Shown here piece by piece: positions 1-5,772 of a stretch of 6,431 nucleotides of DNA. Position 1 is the first letter of the stretch. Each line of letters opens with the position of its first letter. Position numbers and translations under genes: made by a program. This stretch comes from Planctomycetota bacterium (GTDB lineage: Bacteria; Planctomycetota; Phycisphaerae; UBA1845). Location of the stretch: NCBI GenBank assembly GCA_022563615.1, contig JADFMZ010000193.1, positions 1 to 6,431 on the forward strand, read 5' to 3'. The notes below the pieces were generated by a model. It was not told the origin of the DNA, made no database searches, and saw only the letters and a list, made by a program, of their open reading frames with translations.

Positions 1-31
1 GTTACGAAAGGAACGACCCTTTGTCATCGCC

Positions 32-37
32 AAGGAG
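32..37 (+). promoter_or_regulatory. Shine-Dalgarno site AAGGAG supporting the GTG start at 44
   Basis: AAGGAG ends six bases before the GTG at 44, which is optimal spacing. It is the main reason for placing the start of the small membrane protein here and not beyond the window edge. Confidence 0.55.
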
Positions 38-43
38 TTCGCT

Positions 44-406
44 GTGACCTGGAGCCGCTTTCGCACCGCCGAGGTCAAGGCCTCTTACGGCTTCGTGCTG
101 TCCGTGATATCCTGGATTCCGTGCGCAGCCGCAACGGTGTTGGCCTATCGCAATTACGATCCCATCCTGGGGCAAATTATCTACGGCTCCACGGGGAGGT
201 TCGTGCCTGTTTTTGTCGGGTGCGTGCTGCTGTCGATGGCCGTTGCGGCAACGGCCTTTGCCCTCGGTTGGAGCAGCGTCCTCCACCCGCGAAATGAAAG
301 GCCGCGTCAAGCCTGGTTCGGCTTTTTCCTCGGCGGCGGCGTTCTGACCATAAACCTGATTCTTATGGTCACCTTTTACATGATCCGCCTGGAACGACCC
401 ATGTAG
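44..406 (+). CDS. Small three-helix membrane protein, unknown function (possibly the 3' end of a longer gene)
   Basis: I do not recognise the family. Read from the GTG at 44, the product is 120 residues with three hydrophobic stretches likely to span the membrane: about residues 15-35, 53-77 and 91-114. The loops between them are short. The one between helices 2 and 3 is basic (HPRNERPRQ) and so probably cytoplasmic. There is no signal-peptide cleavage motif and no recognisable catalytic motif. The GTG was chosen because a full AAGGAG lies six bases upstream, the best ribosome binding site in the window. However, the same frame stays open through position 2 to the window edge (14 more codons), so a start outside the window cannot be excluded. 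The gene converges with the glycosyltransferase gene, so it is not part of that transcript. I am fairly sure it is coding because of the binding site and the regular hydrophobic pattern. The function is unknown. Confidence 0.6.
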   Translation: MTWSRFRTAEVKASYGFVLSVISWIPCAAATVLAYRNYDPILGQIIYGSTGRFVPVFVGCVLLSMAVAATAFALGWSSVLHPRNERPRQAWFGFFLGGGVLTINLILMVTFYMIRLERPM

Positions 407-422
407 CGCGGCATTGGCTGTG

Positions 423-445
423 GGAGCGTATCGAACCAGCGCTCC
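423..445. other. Hairpin in the convergent gap, weak terminator candidate
   Basis: GGAGCG (423-428) and CGCTCC (440-445) are perfect 6-bp complementary arms around an 11-base loop. They lie 17 bases after the stop of the membrane protein gene and in the gap where two convergent genes end, which is where a bidirectional terminator would be expected. There is no T-run after the stem on either strand, so it does not meet the pattern of an intrinsic terminator. The rest of the 151-base gap shows nothing else I can name. Confidence 0.25.
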
Positions 446-557
446 AACGCACTTGAATGGATGGGTCATCAGAGCCGCGCCCGTGAGGAAGCGGTCCGGT
501 CGGGTAAATGGGATAGGCGCTTATCGGGAACGTCTGTTCGGGATTCTCTTCGCGCGC

Positions 558-1721
558 TCATGGACGAGAAGATCCAAGGCATTGCTCGTAGAGCATTTCG
601 ATTCGTGACACCATGTCGCGCCAATCGAACATTTCGAGGCACCGCCGACGGCCTTGGCGACCCATAGCGCGGCGACGGTCCGGGTCGCAGGCCAACTCGA
701 CGATTGCGCCCGCGAGTCGGCCCGTGTCACCATAAGGCACCAGAAGTCCCGTTTCGCCGGGGATCACCACTTCGGGGGCTCCGTCGTTGTCAAAGCTGAC
801 AGCCGGCACTTCCATCAGCAAACCCTGCACCACCGCGCGCGGCAAGCCCTCCCACGCCGAAGCATGCAGCAAAATGTCAAATCCATTGAGAAGGCAGGGG
901 ACGGCCGAGGGGGGAACCAAGCCCACAAAATGAACGTACTTCCCCAGCCCCATCAACGCCAGGCGACGCTCATACCGGCGTCGATAGGCGCCGTCTCCGA
1001 TCCAAACGAACCGAAGCTTCGGATGCCGCGCCAGAGCCGGACCCATCGCTCGCATGATCGATTCGTAACCCTTGTTCGCAAACAGCCGAGCAATCGTACC
1101 GACCACAATCTCATCGTTTCCAATGCCCCATTCCCGACGATACCGATCTCGGAGCTCGGGCTGCGGCGTGAAGCGATCCGTCTCGATGCCGGAGCGGATG
1201 GTCGTGAAACGCTGGCGCGGCGCCAGTCTTGCCTCCACAGCCTGGTCGATCATGGCATCACTTACGGACACAAACGCCGTGGTATGTCGTCCCGCCCACT
1301 GTTCCAGCCCTTGGTACAACGTGCGGACGACGCGCGACTGCGTTCGATTGAAGCTCATTCCGTGGATCGTGTGCACGATGACGGGAACACCGGCGTCGGC
1401 GGCTACGGACCGGCCTAAGATGCCGGCCTTGCTGCTGTGCGTGTGCACGACGTCCGGTTGGATGCGATCGAACAGATGCCGCAACGAACACCGCGTTTGC
1501 CAGTCAAGCCAGGGATTCACCGCCCGGCGAAGTGATTCGACGGTGATCAGTTCAGCACCGCTCGCGCGGGCTTGTTCCCACAAGGAGCCTTCGGGGCCGG
1601 TCTCGGGACCGCTGATCAGCGTCACCTGATGACCTCTTTCCGCGAGACCCCGACAAGTGAGAACCGTGTTTTCCTGCGCCCCGCCAATGATCAAACGTGT
1701 GATGACGTGACAGATGTTCAT
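558..1721 (-). CDS. GT4-family (GT-B fold) glycosyltransferase
   Basis: A 387-residue glycosyltransferase, the normal length for CAZy family GT4. It probably transfers a sugar from a nucleotide-sugar donor to a lipid-linked or cell-surface glycan on the cytoplasmic side of the membrane. The N-terminal acceptor domain begins with a beta strand and a glycine loop (IGGAQ, residues 12-16) and has HTHSSKAG at 93-100. The C-terminal donor domain starts near residue 200. It has R212 and K217, which fit the Arg/Lys pair that contacts donor phosphates, then VGL at 266-268 and the donor motif at 291-299. That motif reads EGLPRAVVQ, so the second acidic residue of the usual E-x7-E is Gln. GETGLLVP at 322-329 is also typical. 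No signal peptide or membrane helix is visible. It lies 97 bases downstream of truA on the same strand. There is no clear Shine-Dalgarno before the ATG. The sugar and acceptor cannot be read from sequence. Confidence 0.93.
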   Translation of the reverse strand: MNICHVITRLIIGGAQENTVLTCRGLAERGHQVTLISGPETGPEGSLWEQARASGAELITVESLRRAVNPWLDWQTRCSLRHLFDRIQPDVVHTHSSKAGILGRSVAADAGVPVIVHTIHGMSFNRTQSRVVRTLYQGLEQWAGRHTTAFVSVSDAMIDQAVEARLAPRQRFTTIRSGIETDRFTPQPELRDRYRREWGIGNDEIVVGTIARLFANKGYESIMRAMGPALARHPKLRFVWIGDGAYRRRYERRLALMGLGKYVHFVGLVPPSAVPCLLNGFDILLHASAWEGLPRAVVQGLLMEVPAVSFDNDGAPEVVIPGETGLLVPYGDTGRLAGAIVELACDPDRRRAMGRQGRRRCLEMFDWRDMVSRIEMLYEQCLGSSRP

Positions 1722-1818
1722 CGGTTCGCGTTACCGGAGCGAAATCGGATCACGAGGGACGAGCTCAAACTAGGAACTCGGACCTGCATCGCAAGCGACG
1801 GCATCAAGGGCGCCGCAA

Positions 1819-2610
1819 TCAGAGACGGCCCGCATCGGAAGACTCTGGAGGCGCCAGCAAATGCGGCGGATAACGCACCCATTGAAGACACAGGCCTCGA
1901 GCGGGGGCGGTGGGGCCGCCCTTGGCTCGGTCACGGCTTTCGAGAATGTCAATAACGCAACCCGGCTGCCAGTGTCCACGCCCGACGTTGATCAGGGTTC
2001 CCATGATGTTGCGGACTTGCTTGTACAAGAAGCCCGTCCCTTCAATATCCATACGCAGTTCGTCAAAGTGTCGTTCGATGGCACAGCTTAGGATTTTGCG
2101 GACCGTGGTTTCCCGCGCCTGACCGCTGTTGGCCATCGCGGCAAAATCCTTTTCGCCAACGAAGTGCCGGGCCGCTTCCTGCATCCGTTCAACGTCCAGC
2201 GTCTCCCAATAATGATACGCGTACCGCTGGGTTTGATGCTCGACAGGGCGGCCTGGGGCGTTATGGATGCGATAGCGATAGAGCTTGCTCTGTGCGCTTC
2301 GTGTGGCTTGAAAGTCCGGGTGCGCATCCCGCAGCGCGATGATCGAGATGTCTTGGGGCAGGCGGGAGCCGAGGGCGTGTTGAAATTTTTCTGGGGGGAG
2401 TTCGCAGGTCGTTTGGAAGCTGCTGACGTGACCCCGGGCATGAACTCCGCTGTCGGTCCGGCCGCAGCCGATCAAACAAACCGGGTGCCGCACCACGCGG
2501 CGAATCGTCTGCTCGATCTCTCCCTGAACGGTGCGCAGGTCGGCTTGTCGTTGCCACCCGTGAAAGTCTGTACCATCGTAGGCGACCAGCAGGTAAATCG
2601 TTCGCCCCAT
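1819..2610 (-). CDS. truA: tRNA pseudouridine(38-40) synthase TruA
   Basis: TruA isomerises uridine to pseudouridine at positions 38, 39 and 40 in the anticodon stem-loop of many tRNAs, acting as a cytoplasmic dimer. The 263-residue protein matches the usual family length. The N-terminal half begins with the family hallmark VAYDGTDFHGWQRQ (residues 9-22). It carries the catalytic loop GRTDSGVHARG (50-60), with the nucleophile D53 preceded by the conserved R52. KLYRYRI (109-115) supplies the conserved active-site Tyr region. The C-terminal half has FLYKQVRNIMGTL (194-206), another strongly conserved TruA segment, and ends with PARGLCLQWVRY (236-247). The remaining residues form a short nonconserved tail. 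The ATG at 2610 puts the first strand at the expected distance from the N-terminus. It has no obvious Shine-Dalgarno and lies inside a GC-rich hairpin. The gene is 67 bases downstream of the sigma factor gene and is probably co-transcribed with it. Confidence 0.97.
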   Translation of the reverse strand: MGRTIYLLVAYDGTDFHGWQRQADLRTVQGEIEQTIRRVVRHPVCLIGCGRTDSGVHARGHVSSFQTTCELPPEKFQHALGSRLPQDISIIALRDAHPDFQATRSAQSKLYRYRIHNAPGRPVEHQTQRYAYHYWETLDVERMQEAARHFVGEKDFAAMANSGQARETTVRKILSCAIERHFDELRMDIEGTGFLYKQVRNIMGTLINVGRGHWQPGCVIDILESRDRAKGGPTAPARGLCLQWVRYPPHLLAPPESSDAGRL

Positions 2611-2618
2611 CGGGGCGA
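2602..2618 (-). promoter_or_regulatory. Perfect hairpin enclosing the truA start codon
   Basis: TCGCCCC and GGGGCGA form a perfect 7-bp, mostly G:C stem with a three-base loop. On the truA strand the A and T of the start codon are in the loop and its G opens the right arm, which continues into codons 2 and 3. Together with the missing Shine-Dalgarno, this could limit translation initiation. The fold is visible in the sequence, but a regulatory role is inference. Confidence 0.3.
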
Positions 2619-2677
2619 TCGTATGGTCGGGACGTTAGGACAACAAGCGCCGCTGTGCAGCCGGCGATGCACTTTCG

Positions 2678-3457
2678 TCAGGCCACCAGCTCTTCCGACA
2701 ACACGGCGCCGAACCGCTGGCGAAGACGCTCCAGGATTTCCTTGTGGATCTGGCTGACGCGAGATTCCGAGAGGTCCAGCACGCTGCCGATCTCGGCCAT
2801 CGTCATCCCCTCGAAGTAGTACAGAATCAGGACCAGGCGCTCCTCGCGGGCCAAGCCCTTGGTGATGTATTCCGTTAGCAGCTCCCGCGATACCTTGACC
2901 GCCGGGTCGGCCGACTTATGGTCGTGAATATCCCATGGGTGTGACGCGCCGTCCTGGCCACGGTCACCGGCGGGCTCCATCGCGCTGAAATGGACCTCTT
3001 TGCCCAATTGTGAGAGCCTTGAGAGGTATTCGTAGCGATCTACGCTCATTTCGAGCTGGCCGGCCACCTGCGTTTGCGTGGGGGTGAAGTCCAGGTCGCT
3101 TCCGAGCGCCTCCTTGGCCAGTAGCCGCTTCTTCTCAAACGTGCGGACCGTGCGGCTCTGAGGATCGAGGCTTCGCAGCCAGTCCATTACCGCTCCGGAG
3201 ATTCGCTGCTGGCAGAAGGTCTCGAACTTGGCCTTACGCAACGGGTCGTAGGCCTCAACCGCTTCTATCAATCCGTCAAAGGCGGCGCTGCAAATCTCGT
3301 CGTAGGAAATCTGCGAAGGAAGTTTACGCGACAGGCGTGCCGCGTGGGTATGAACCAAGTGGCTGTAATAAACCACGATCTTGTTGCGAAACTCGACCGA
3401 ATGCCCTGAAAGGTACTTTTTCCACATCTGGTCGATCGTCATCACCTTCTTGGCCAT
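2678..3457 (-). CDS. FliA/WhiG-family (sigma-28-like) RNA polymerase sigma factor
   Basis: A group 3 sigma factor of 259 residues, the size of FliA and WhiG, that would direct RNA polymerase to a specialised promoter set. Region 2 spans about residues 20-98: YYSHLVHTHAARLSRKLPS (30-48), the DEICSAAFDGLIEAVEAYDP core (53-72), then KFETFCQQRISGAVMDWLRSLD (77-98), the family's -10 recognition and melting helix. Region 3 follows (about 100-160), starting SRTVR. Region 4 (about 197-248) has LYYFEGMTMAEIG and the helix-turn-helix SESRVSQIHKEILERLRQRF, which binds the -35 element. The ATG is supported by GGGAG six bases upstream on the minus strand (3464-3468). A good promoter lies about 65-90 bases upstream. 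No flagellar gene or anti-sigma gene is visible nearby, so I leave the symbol empty: it could control motility, or another process as WhiG and SigF-like relatives do. It heads the series sigma-truA-glycosyltransferase. Confidence 0.93.
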   Translation of the reverse strand: MAKKVMTIDQMWKKYLSGHSVEFRNKIVVYYSHLVHTHAARLSRKLPSQISYDEICSAAFDGLIEAVEAYDPLRKAKFETFCQQRISGAVMDWLRSLDPQSRTVRTFEKKRLLAKEALGSDLDFTPTQTQVAGQLEMSVDRYEYLSRLSQLGKEVHFSAMEPAGDRGQDGASHPWDIHDHKSADPAVKVSRELLTEYITKGLAREERLVLILYYFEGMTMAEIGSVLDLSESRVSQIHKEILERLRQRFGAVLSEELVA

Positions 3458-3520
3458 AGGGGGCTCCCAAAAACGGGGTCACGACTTGCGTCAGAACACC
3501 ACAGCTAGCGATCTTAGTTC

Positions 3521-3549
3521 AATATAGGTTGTTGGGTCTATTTGGGCAA
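3521..3549 (-). promoter_or_regulatory. Sigma-70-type promoter driving the sigma factor gene
   Basis: On the minus strand, TTGCCC (3549-3544, four of six matches to TTGACA) is followed after exactly 17 bases by TATATT (3526-3521, five of six matches to TATAAT). The predicted transcript would begin near 3514, giving a leader of about 57 bases that contains the GGGAG binding site. It is the best promoter in the window. It suggests that the sigma gene, and perhaps truA and the glycosyltransferase behind it, are transcribed by the housekeeping polymerase. Confidence 0.5.
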
Positions 3550-3570
3550 CTTAGGTAATATGAGTATATT
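3542..3570 (+). promoter_or_regulatory. Possible plus-strand promoter toward miaA, overlapping the divergent one
   Basis: TTGGGC (3542-3547, three of six matches) and TATATT (3565-3570, five of six) are 17 bases apart on the plus strand. Its -35 overlaps the -35 of the minus-strand promoter, so the two could not easily be occupied together. Transcription would start near 3577, leaving a leader of about 265 bases before miaA. It is weaker than the divergent promoter, and a promoter nearer miaA may have been missed. Confidence 0.25.
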
Positions 3571-3581
3571 CGGCACCATGG

Positions 3582-3601
3582 ATAGGATCGCTTGATCCTA
3601 T
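3582..3601. repeat. Perfect 8-bp inverted repeat, operator or leader hairpin candidate
   Basis: ATAGGATC (3582-3589) and GATCCTAT (3594-3601) are perfect inverted copies separated by GCTT. It lies about 33 bases upstream of the -35 of the sigma-gene promoter and just after the predicted start of the opposing plus-strand transcript. It could be an operator for a dimeric regulator or a 5' stem-loop of the miaA transcript. No T-run follows on either strand, so a terminator is unlikely. Confidence 0.4.
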
Positions 3602-3612
3602 ATTCCGGCAAA

Positions 3613-3637
3613 CGTGGGTAGCGAGTCAGGCGTGGGT
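3613..3637. repeat. Short direct repeat CGTGGGT, 18-base period
   Basis: CGTGGGT occurs at 3613-3619 and again at 3631-3637, a period of 18 bases, close to two helical turns less a few bases. The position upstream of miaA would suit a regulator binding site, but a 7-base repeat in GC-rich DNA is easily coincidental. Confidence 0.2.
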
Positions 3638-3842
3638 GCTTTTCCCGAGGTGGGCGGCATGGCTGGCGTCGAAGGGCACTAGCCGGTCTGCAAAGCAACT
3701 TTATCGGTCCAACTGGGAATCTGAACAGTGCTATGCGTTTCAAGCCTGATCGTTCCAAATCGGAAAGAGTCATGCTAGTGTTGCATTCGATTCCCTCGTG
3801 GGCCGACGAGCCAGATTCTCTGTTCGGCTGGTAGATCCCAAG

Positions 3843-4781
3843 ATGCGCCAAAAAGTCATGTTCATCATCGGTTGCACAGGATCCGGAAAGGGGAGCGTGG
3901 CCCGGGAATTGGCCGGGCGGATCGGCGGAGAGATCATCAGCATTGATTCGATGAAGGTCTATCGTCGCATGGACATCGGGACGGGCAAGCCCGCTCCGGA
4001 GCTTCGCCGGGCGATCCCGCATCACTTGCTGGACGTGGTCGAGCCGTCTGAAGAGTTCTCGGTGGCGCGGTACGTTGAGCTGGCCGATCAGGCGATTGCG
4101 GACATTCATCAACGGGGTAAGGCCATCCTAATCGTTGGAGGCACGCCGCTCTATATCAAGGCTCTGAGCGAGGGTCTCTTTGAGGGGCCCGGCGCCGATC
4201 CCGCCGTTCGCGCCCGGCTGATGGAGACGGCCCAAACTCAGGGGCGGGAGGTCCTGTACGCGAGACTCCAGTCGGTCGATCCGAAGACCGCCGACCGCAT
4301 CCACATCAACGATCTGAGGCGGATAGTTCGCGCCCTGGAGGTGTACGAGCTGACCGGGCAACCCATCAGCGCCCTTCAGACTCAGTGGGATGAAAAGCCG
4401 GGGCGATTCGATTCTGTCTTCTTCGGCCTGCGTCATGCCAAGGAAGATCAGAGCCGGCGCATTAACGAGCGCGTGCGTCGCATGATCGACGCGGGGCTGG
4501 TCGATGAGGTGGCGGCGCTGTTGGCCGAAATCAAGCCGATCGGCGAGACCGCGCGTCGGGCGCTGGGATATGCAGAGATCATCGAGCACCTGAAAGGCCG
4601 ATGCACGCTTGCCGATGCCACGGAAATGATCAAAATCAATACCCGTCGCTTCGCCAAGTCACAGCGGACCTGGTTCAGGCGGTTTTCCGAGGTTGAATGG
4701 ACCGACGTGGCCCCCGATACGACCACGGGCGACTTGGTTGATGAAATCATGGGGCGCAAAGGATCATGGTGGTCGGCCTAA
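3843..4781 (+). CDS. miaA: tRNA dimethylallyltransferase MiaA
   Basis: MiaA transfers the isopentenyl group of dimethylallyl diphosphate to N6 of A37 in tRNAs that read codons starting with U. The 312 residues (E. coli: 316) contain the family motifs in order. The P-loop GCTGSGKG is at 10-17. IISIDSMKVYRRMDIGTGKP follows at 31-50, with D35 as the conserved catalytic acid/base candidate, then PHHLLDVVEP (59-68) and LIVGGTPLYIKALSEGL (96-112). HINDLRRIVRALEVYELTG is at 154-172. The C-terminal tRNA-binding segments are GLVDEVAALL (218-227), ALGYAEI (240-246) and TRRFAKSQRTWFRRF (267-281). The P-loop ends in Gly where Ser or Thr is usual. I chose ATG 3843 because it places the P-loop near residue 10, as in homologues. 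GTG 3798 in the same frame would add 15 unlikely residues, and ATG 3858 is also possible. There is no clear Shine-Dalgarno. It is the first gene of a likely transcript with the ABC exporter. Confidence 0.95.
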   Translation: MRQKVMFIIGCTGSGKGSVARELAGRIGGEIISIDSMKVYRRMDIGTGKPAPELRRAIPHHLLDVVEPSEEFSVARYVELADQAIADIHQRGKAILIVGGTPLYIKALSEGLFEGPGADPAVRARLMETAQTQGREVLYARLQSVDPKTADRIHINDLRRIVRALEVYELTGQPISALQTQWDEKPGRFDSVFFGLRHAKEDQSRRINERVRRMIDAGLVDEVAALLAEIKPIGETARRALGYAEIIEHLKGRCTLADATEMIKINTRRFAKSQRTWFRRFSEVEWTDVAPDTTTGDLVDEIMGRKGSWWSA

Positions 4782-5731
4782 CCGAGATGACCAACTGGGC
4801 GATCGACCTGATCGACGTCCGCAAGACCTACGGGCAAACGATTCACGCTCTGCGCGGCGTGAATCTCCAGGTGGGTCGCGGCGAGGTGTTCGGCCTGCTC
4901 GGCCCCAACGGCGCGGGCAAAAGCACCTTGGTCAAAATCATGATGACGGTGGTGCGGCCTACGCATCTGCTGGGGACGATTCTCGGGCGACCGGTCGGGC
5001 ATCGCGGGAAGCTGGCCCGCACCGGATACCTCCCGGAAAACCACCGCTTCCCCGGTTACCTGACCGGCGCCAAGTTGTTGGATTTTTACGCTGCGCTGGC
5101 GAAAGTGCCTCGTCGAGAGCGTAAGCGGCGCGCTAAGCGACTTCTGGAACAGGTCGGCATGTCCCAATGGGCCGACACCAGAATTGACAAGTATTCCAAG
5201 GGCATGTTGCAACGGCTGGGCATTGCGCAGGCGTTGATGAATGATCCGGAACTGATTGTGTTGGACGAACCCACGGACGGGCTCGATCCGGTCGGTCGGC
5301 GGGAGGTGCGGAACCTGCTGCTCGATCTGAAGCGTCAGGGGAAAACAGTCTTTCTCAACTCGCACCTGCTTAGTGAACTGGAAATGGTTTGTGATCGCGT
5401 GGCGATTCTCGTGGATGGTCTGGTCGCACGCCAGGGCACCTTGCGTGAATTGACCGAACATACGATCGATTATCGCATCACGTTTTCGGGCGACGTAACG
5501 CCCGTGAAGGGGCGACTCGATGCGCTGGGCGCGTCGCTTGACGGCCAAGTGATTACCCTGGCTGGACACCATCTCGACAAGGTCAACGCCGCCATCGACG
5601 CCTTGCGCGCCAAGGGTCTGTTGATCGAATCGGTCGAGCAGCGTCGATTCAGCCTGGAGGACGTTCTGGTGGAGGCCATGGGCGAAAGCGCGCCGTCGGC
5701 GACCGGGGCGGCAAGACCGATTCCTCGATAG
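4766..5731 (+). CDS. ABC-2-type exporter ATP-binding subunit
   Basis: A 321-residue ATPase of the CcmA-like group (COG1131), which powers an ABC-2 exporter by ATP binding and hydrolysis at the inner face of the membrane. Visible motifs are the Walker A GPNGAGKST (46-54), signature YSKGM (143-147) in place of LSGGQ, Walker B LIVLDEPT (163-170) with D167 and catalytic E168, D-loop GLDP (172-175) and H-loop H200. The Q-loop region reads GYLPENHRFPG (87-97), with Glu-Asn where Gln is expected. A C-terminal domain of about 85 residues follows, as in ABC-2 drug or polymer exporters. The ATG at 4766 overlaps the end of miaA by 16 bases, and AAAGGA sits at 4758-4763, only two bases before it. GTG 4769 or ATG 4787 (five bases after the miaA stop) would also give a complete domain. 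It is 41 bases ahead of its membrane subunit gene. The substrate cannot be told. Confidence 0.94.
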   Translation: MVVGLTEMTNWAIDLIDVRKTYGQTIHALRGVNLQVGRGEVFGLLGPNGAGKSTLVKIMMTVVRPTHLLGTILGRPVGHRGKLARTGYLPENHRFPGYLTGAKLLDFYAALAKVPRRERKRRAKRLLEQVGMSQWADTRIDKYSKGMLQRLGIAQALMNDPELIVLDEPTDGLDPVGRREVRNLLLDLKRQGKTVFLNSHLLSELEMVCDRVAILVDGLVARQGTLRELTEHTIDYRITFSGDVTPVKGRLDALGASLDGQVITLAGHHLDKVNAAIDALRAKGLLIESVEQRRFSLEDVLVEAMGESAPSATGAARPIPR

Positions 5732-5738
5732 GAATGTC

Positions 5739-5752
5739 GCCCGAAATCGGGC
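5739..5752 (+). other. Small hairpin between the two ABC subunit genes
   Basis: GCCCGA and TCGGGC are perfect 6-bp arms (in practice a 5-bp stem with a four-base AAAT loop). They lie in the 41-base gap between the ATPase stop and the permease ATG, just before AGGAG (5755-5759). No T-run follows, so it is not a terminator. It might stabilise or uncouple the two messages, but this is inference. Confidence 0.25.
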
Positions 5753-5772
5753 ACAGGAGTCAGAGCCGATTC

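Larger units (their letters stand above)
3458..3842. other. 385-base divergent intergenic regulatory region between the sigma factor gene and miaA
   Basis: No coding sequence that I can support lies here. The half next to the sigma gene (about 3520-3605) is clearly more AT-rich than the genes on either side. It holds two opposed, overlapping promoter-like elements and a perfect inverted repeat. The half next to miaA (about 3606-3842) is GC-richer, with a direct repeat of CGTGGGT and no convincing promoter close to miaA. I looked for a tRNA (T-loop GGTTCGAATCC and a CCA end) and found none. Reading frames that cross the region on the minus strand are the antisense of miaA. Confidence 0.6.

Noticed and set aside
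10..400. The 10-base word GGAACGACCC occurs at 10-19 and 391-400, flanking the small membrane protein gene like target-site duplications.
   Set aside because: The second copy is inside the coding sequence, there are no inverted ends or transposase, and ten bases of common codons can recur by chance.
654..1629. Long plus-strand frames opposite the glycosyltransferase gene.
   Set aside because: They overlap a full-length GT4 protein on the other strand and show no domain of their own.
2631..2677. Possible hairpin between the sigma gene and truA (GCCGGCTG/CAGCGGC-like arms) as a terminator.
   Set aside because: The stem needs a bulge and a very tight loop, and there is no T-run after it on the minus strand.
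3701..3708. ACCGATAA on the minus strand resembles the sigma-28 -10 consensus GCCGATAA (7 of 8), suggesting sigma autoregulation.
   Set aside because: The matching -35 octamer at the right distance fits only about 3 of 8 positions of TAAAGTTT, and the site is about 245 bases from the sigma start. One half-site in this much sequence is not enough.
3606..3842. Possible tRNA, riboswitch or small RNA upstream of miaA.
   Set aside because: No cloverleaf, T-loop consensus or known riboswitch core can be recognised by eye, and stem pairings in this part are short and imperfect.
3519..4112. A 197-codon open frame on the minus strand across the intergenic region and the start of miaA.
   Set aside because: Two thirds of it is antisense to conserved miaA codons, it has no recognisable domain, and its composition is that of a reverse-frame shadow.
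4778..5572. A 264-codon minus-strand open frame opposite the ABC ATPase gene.
   Set aside because: It is antisense to an ATPase with all its motifs in order. The length is expected from GC-rich codon bias.
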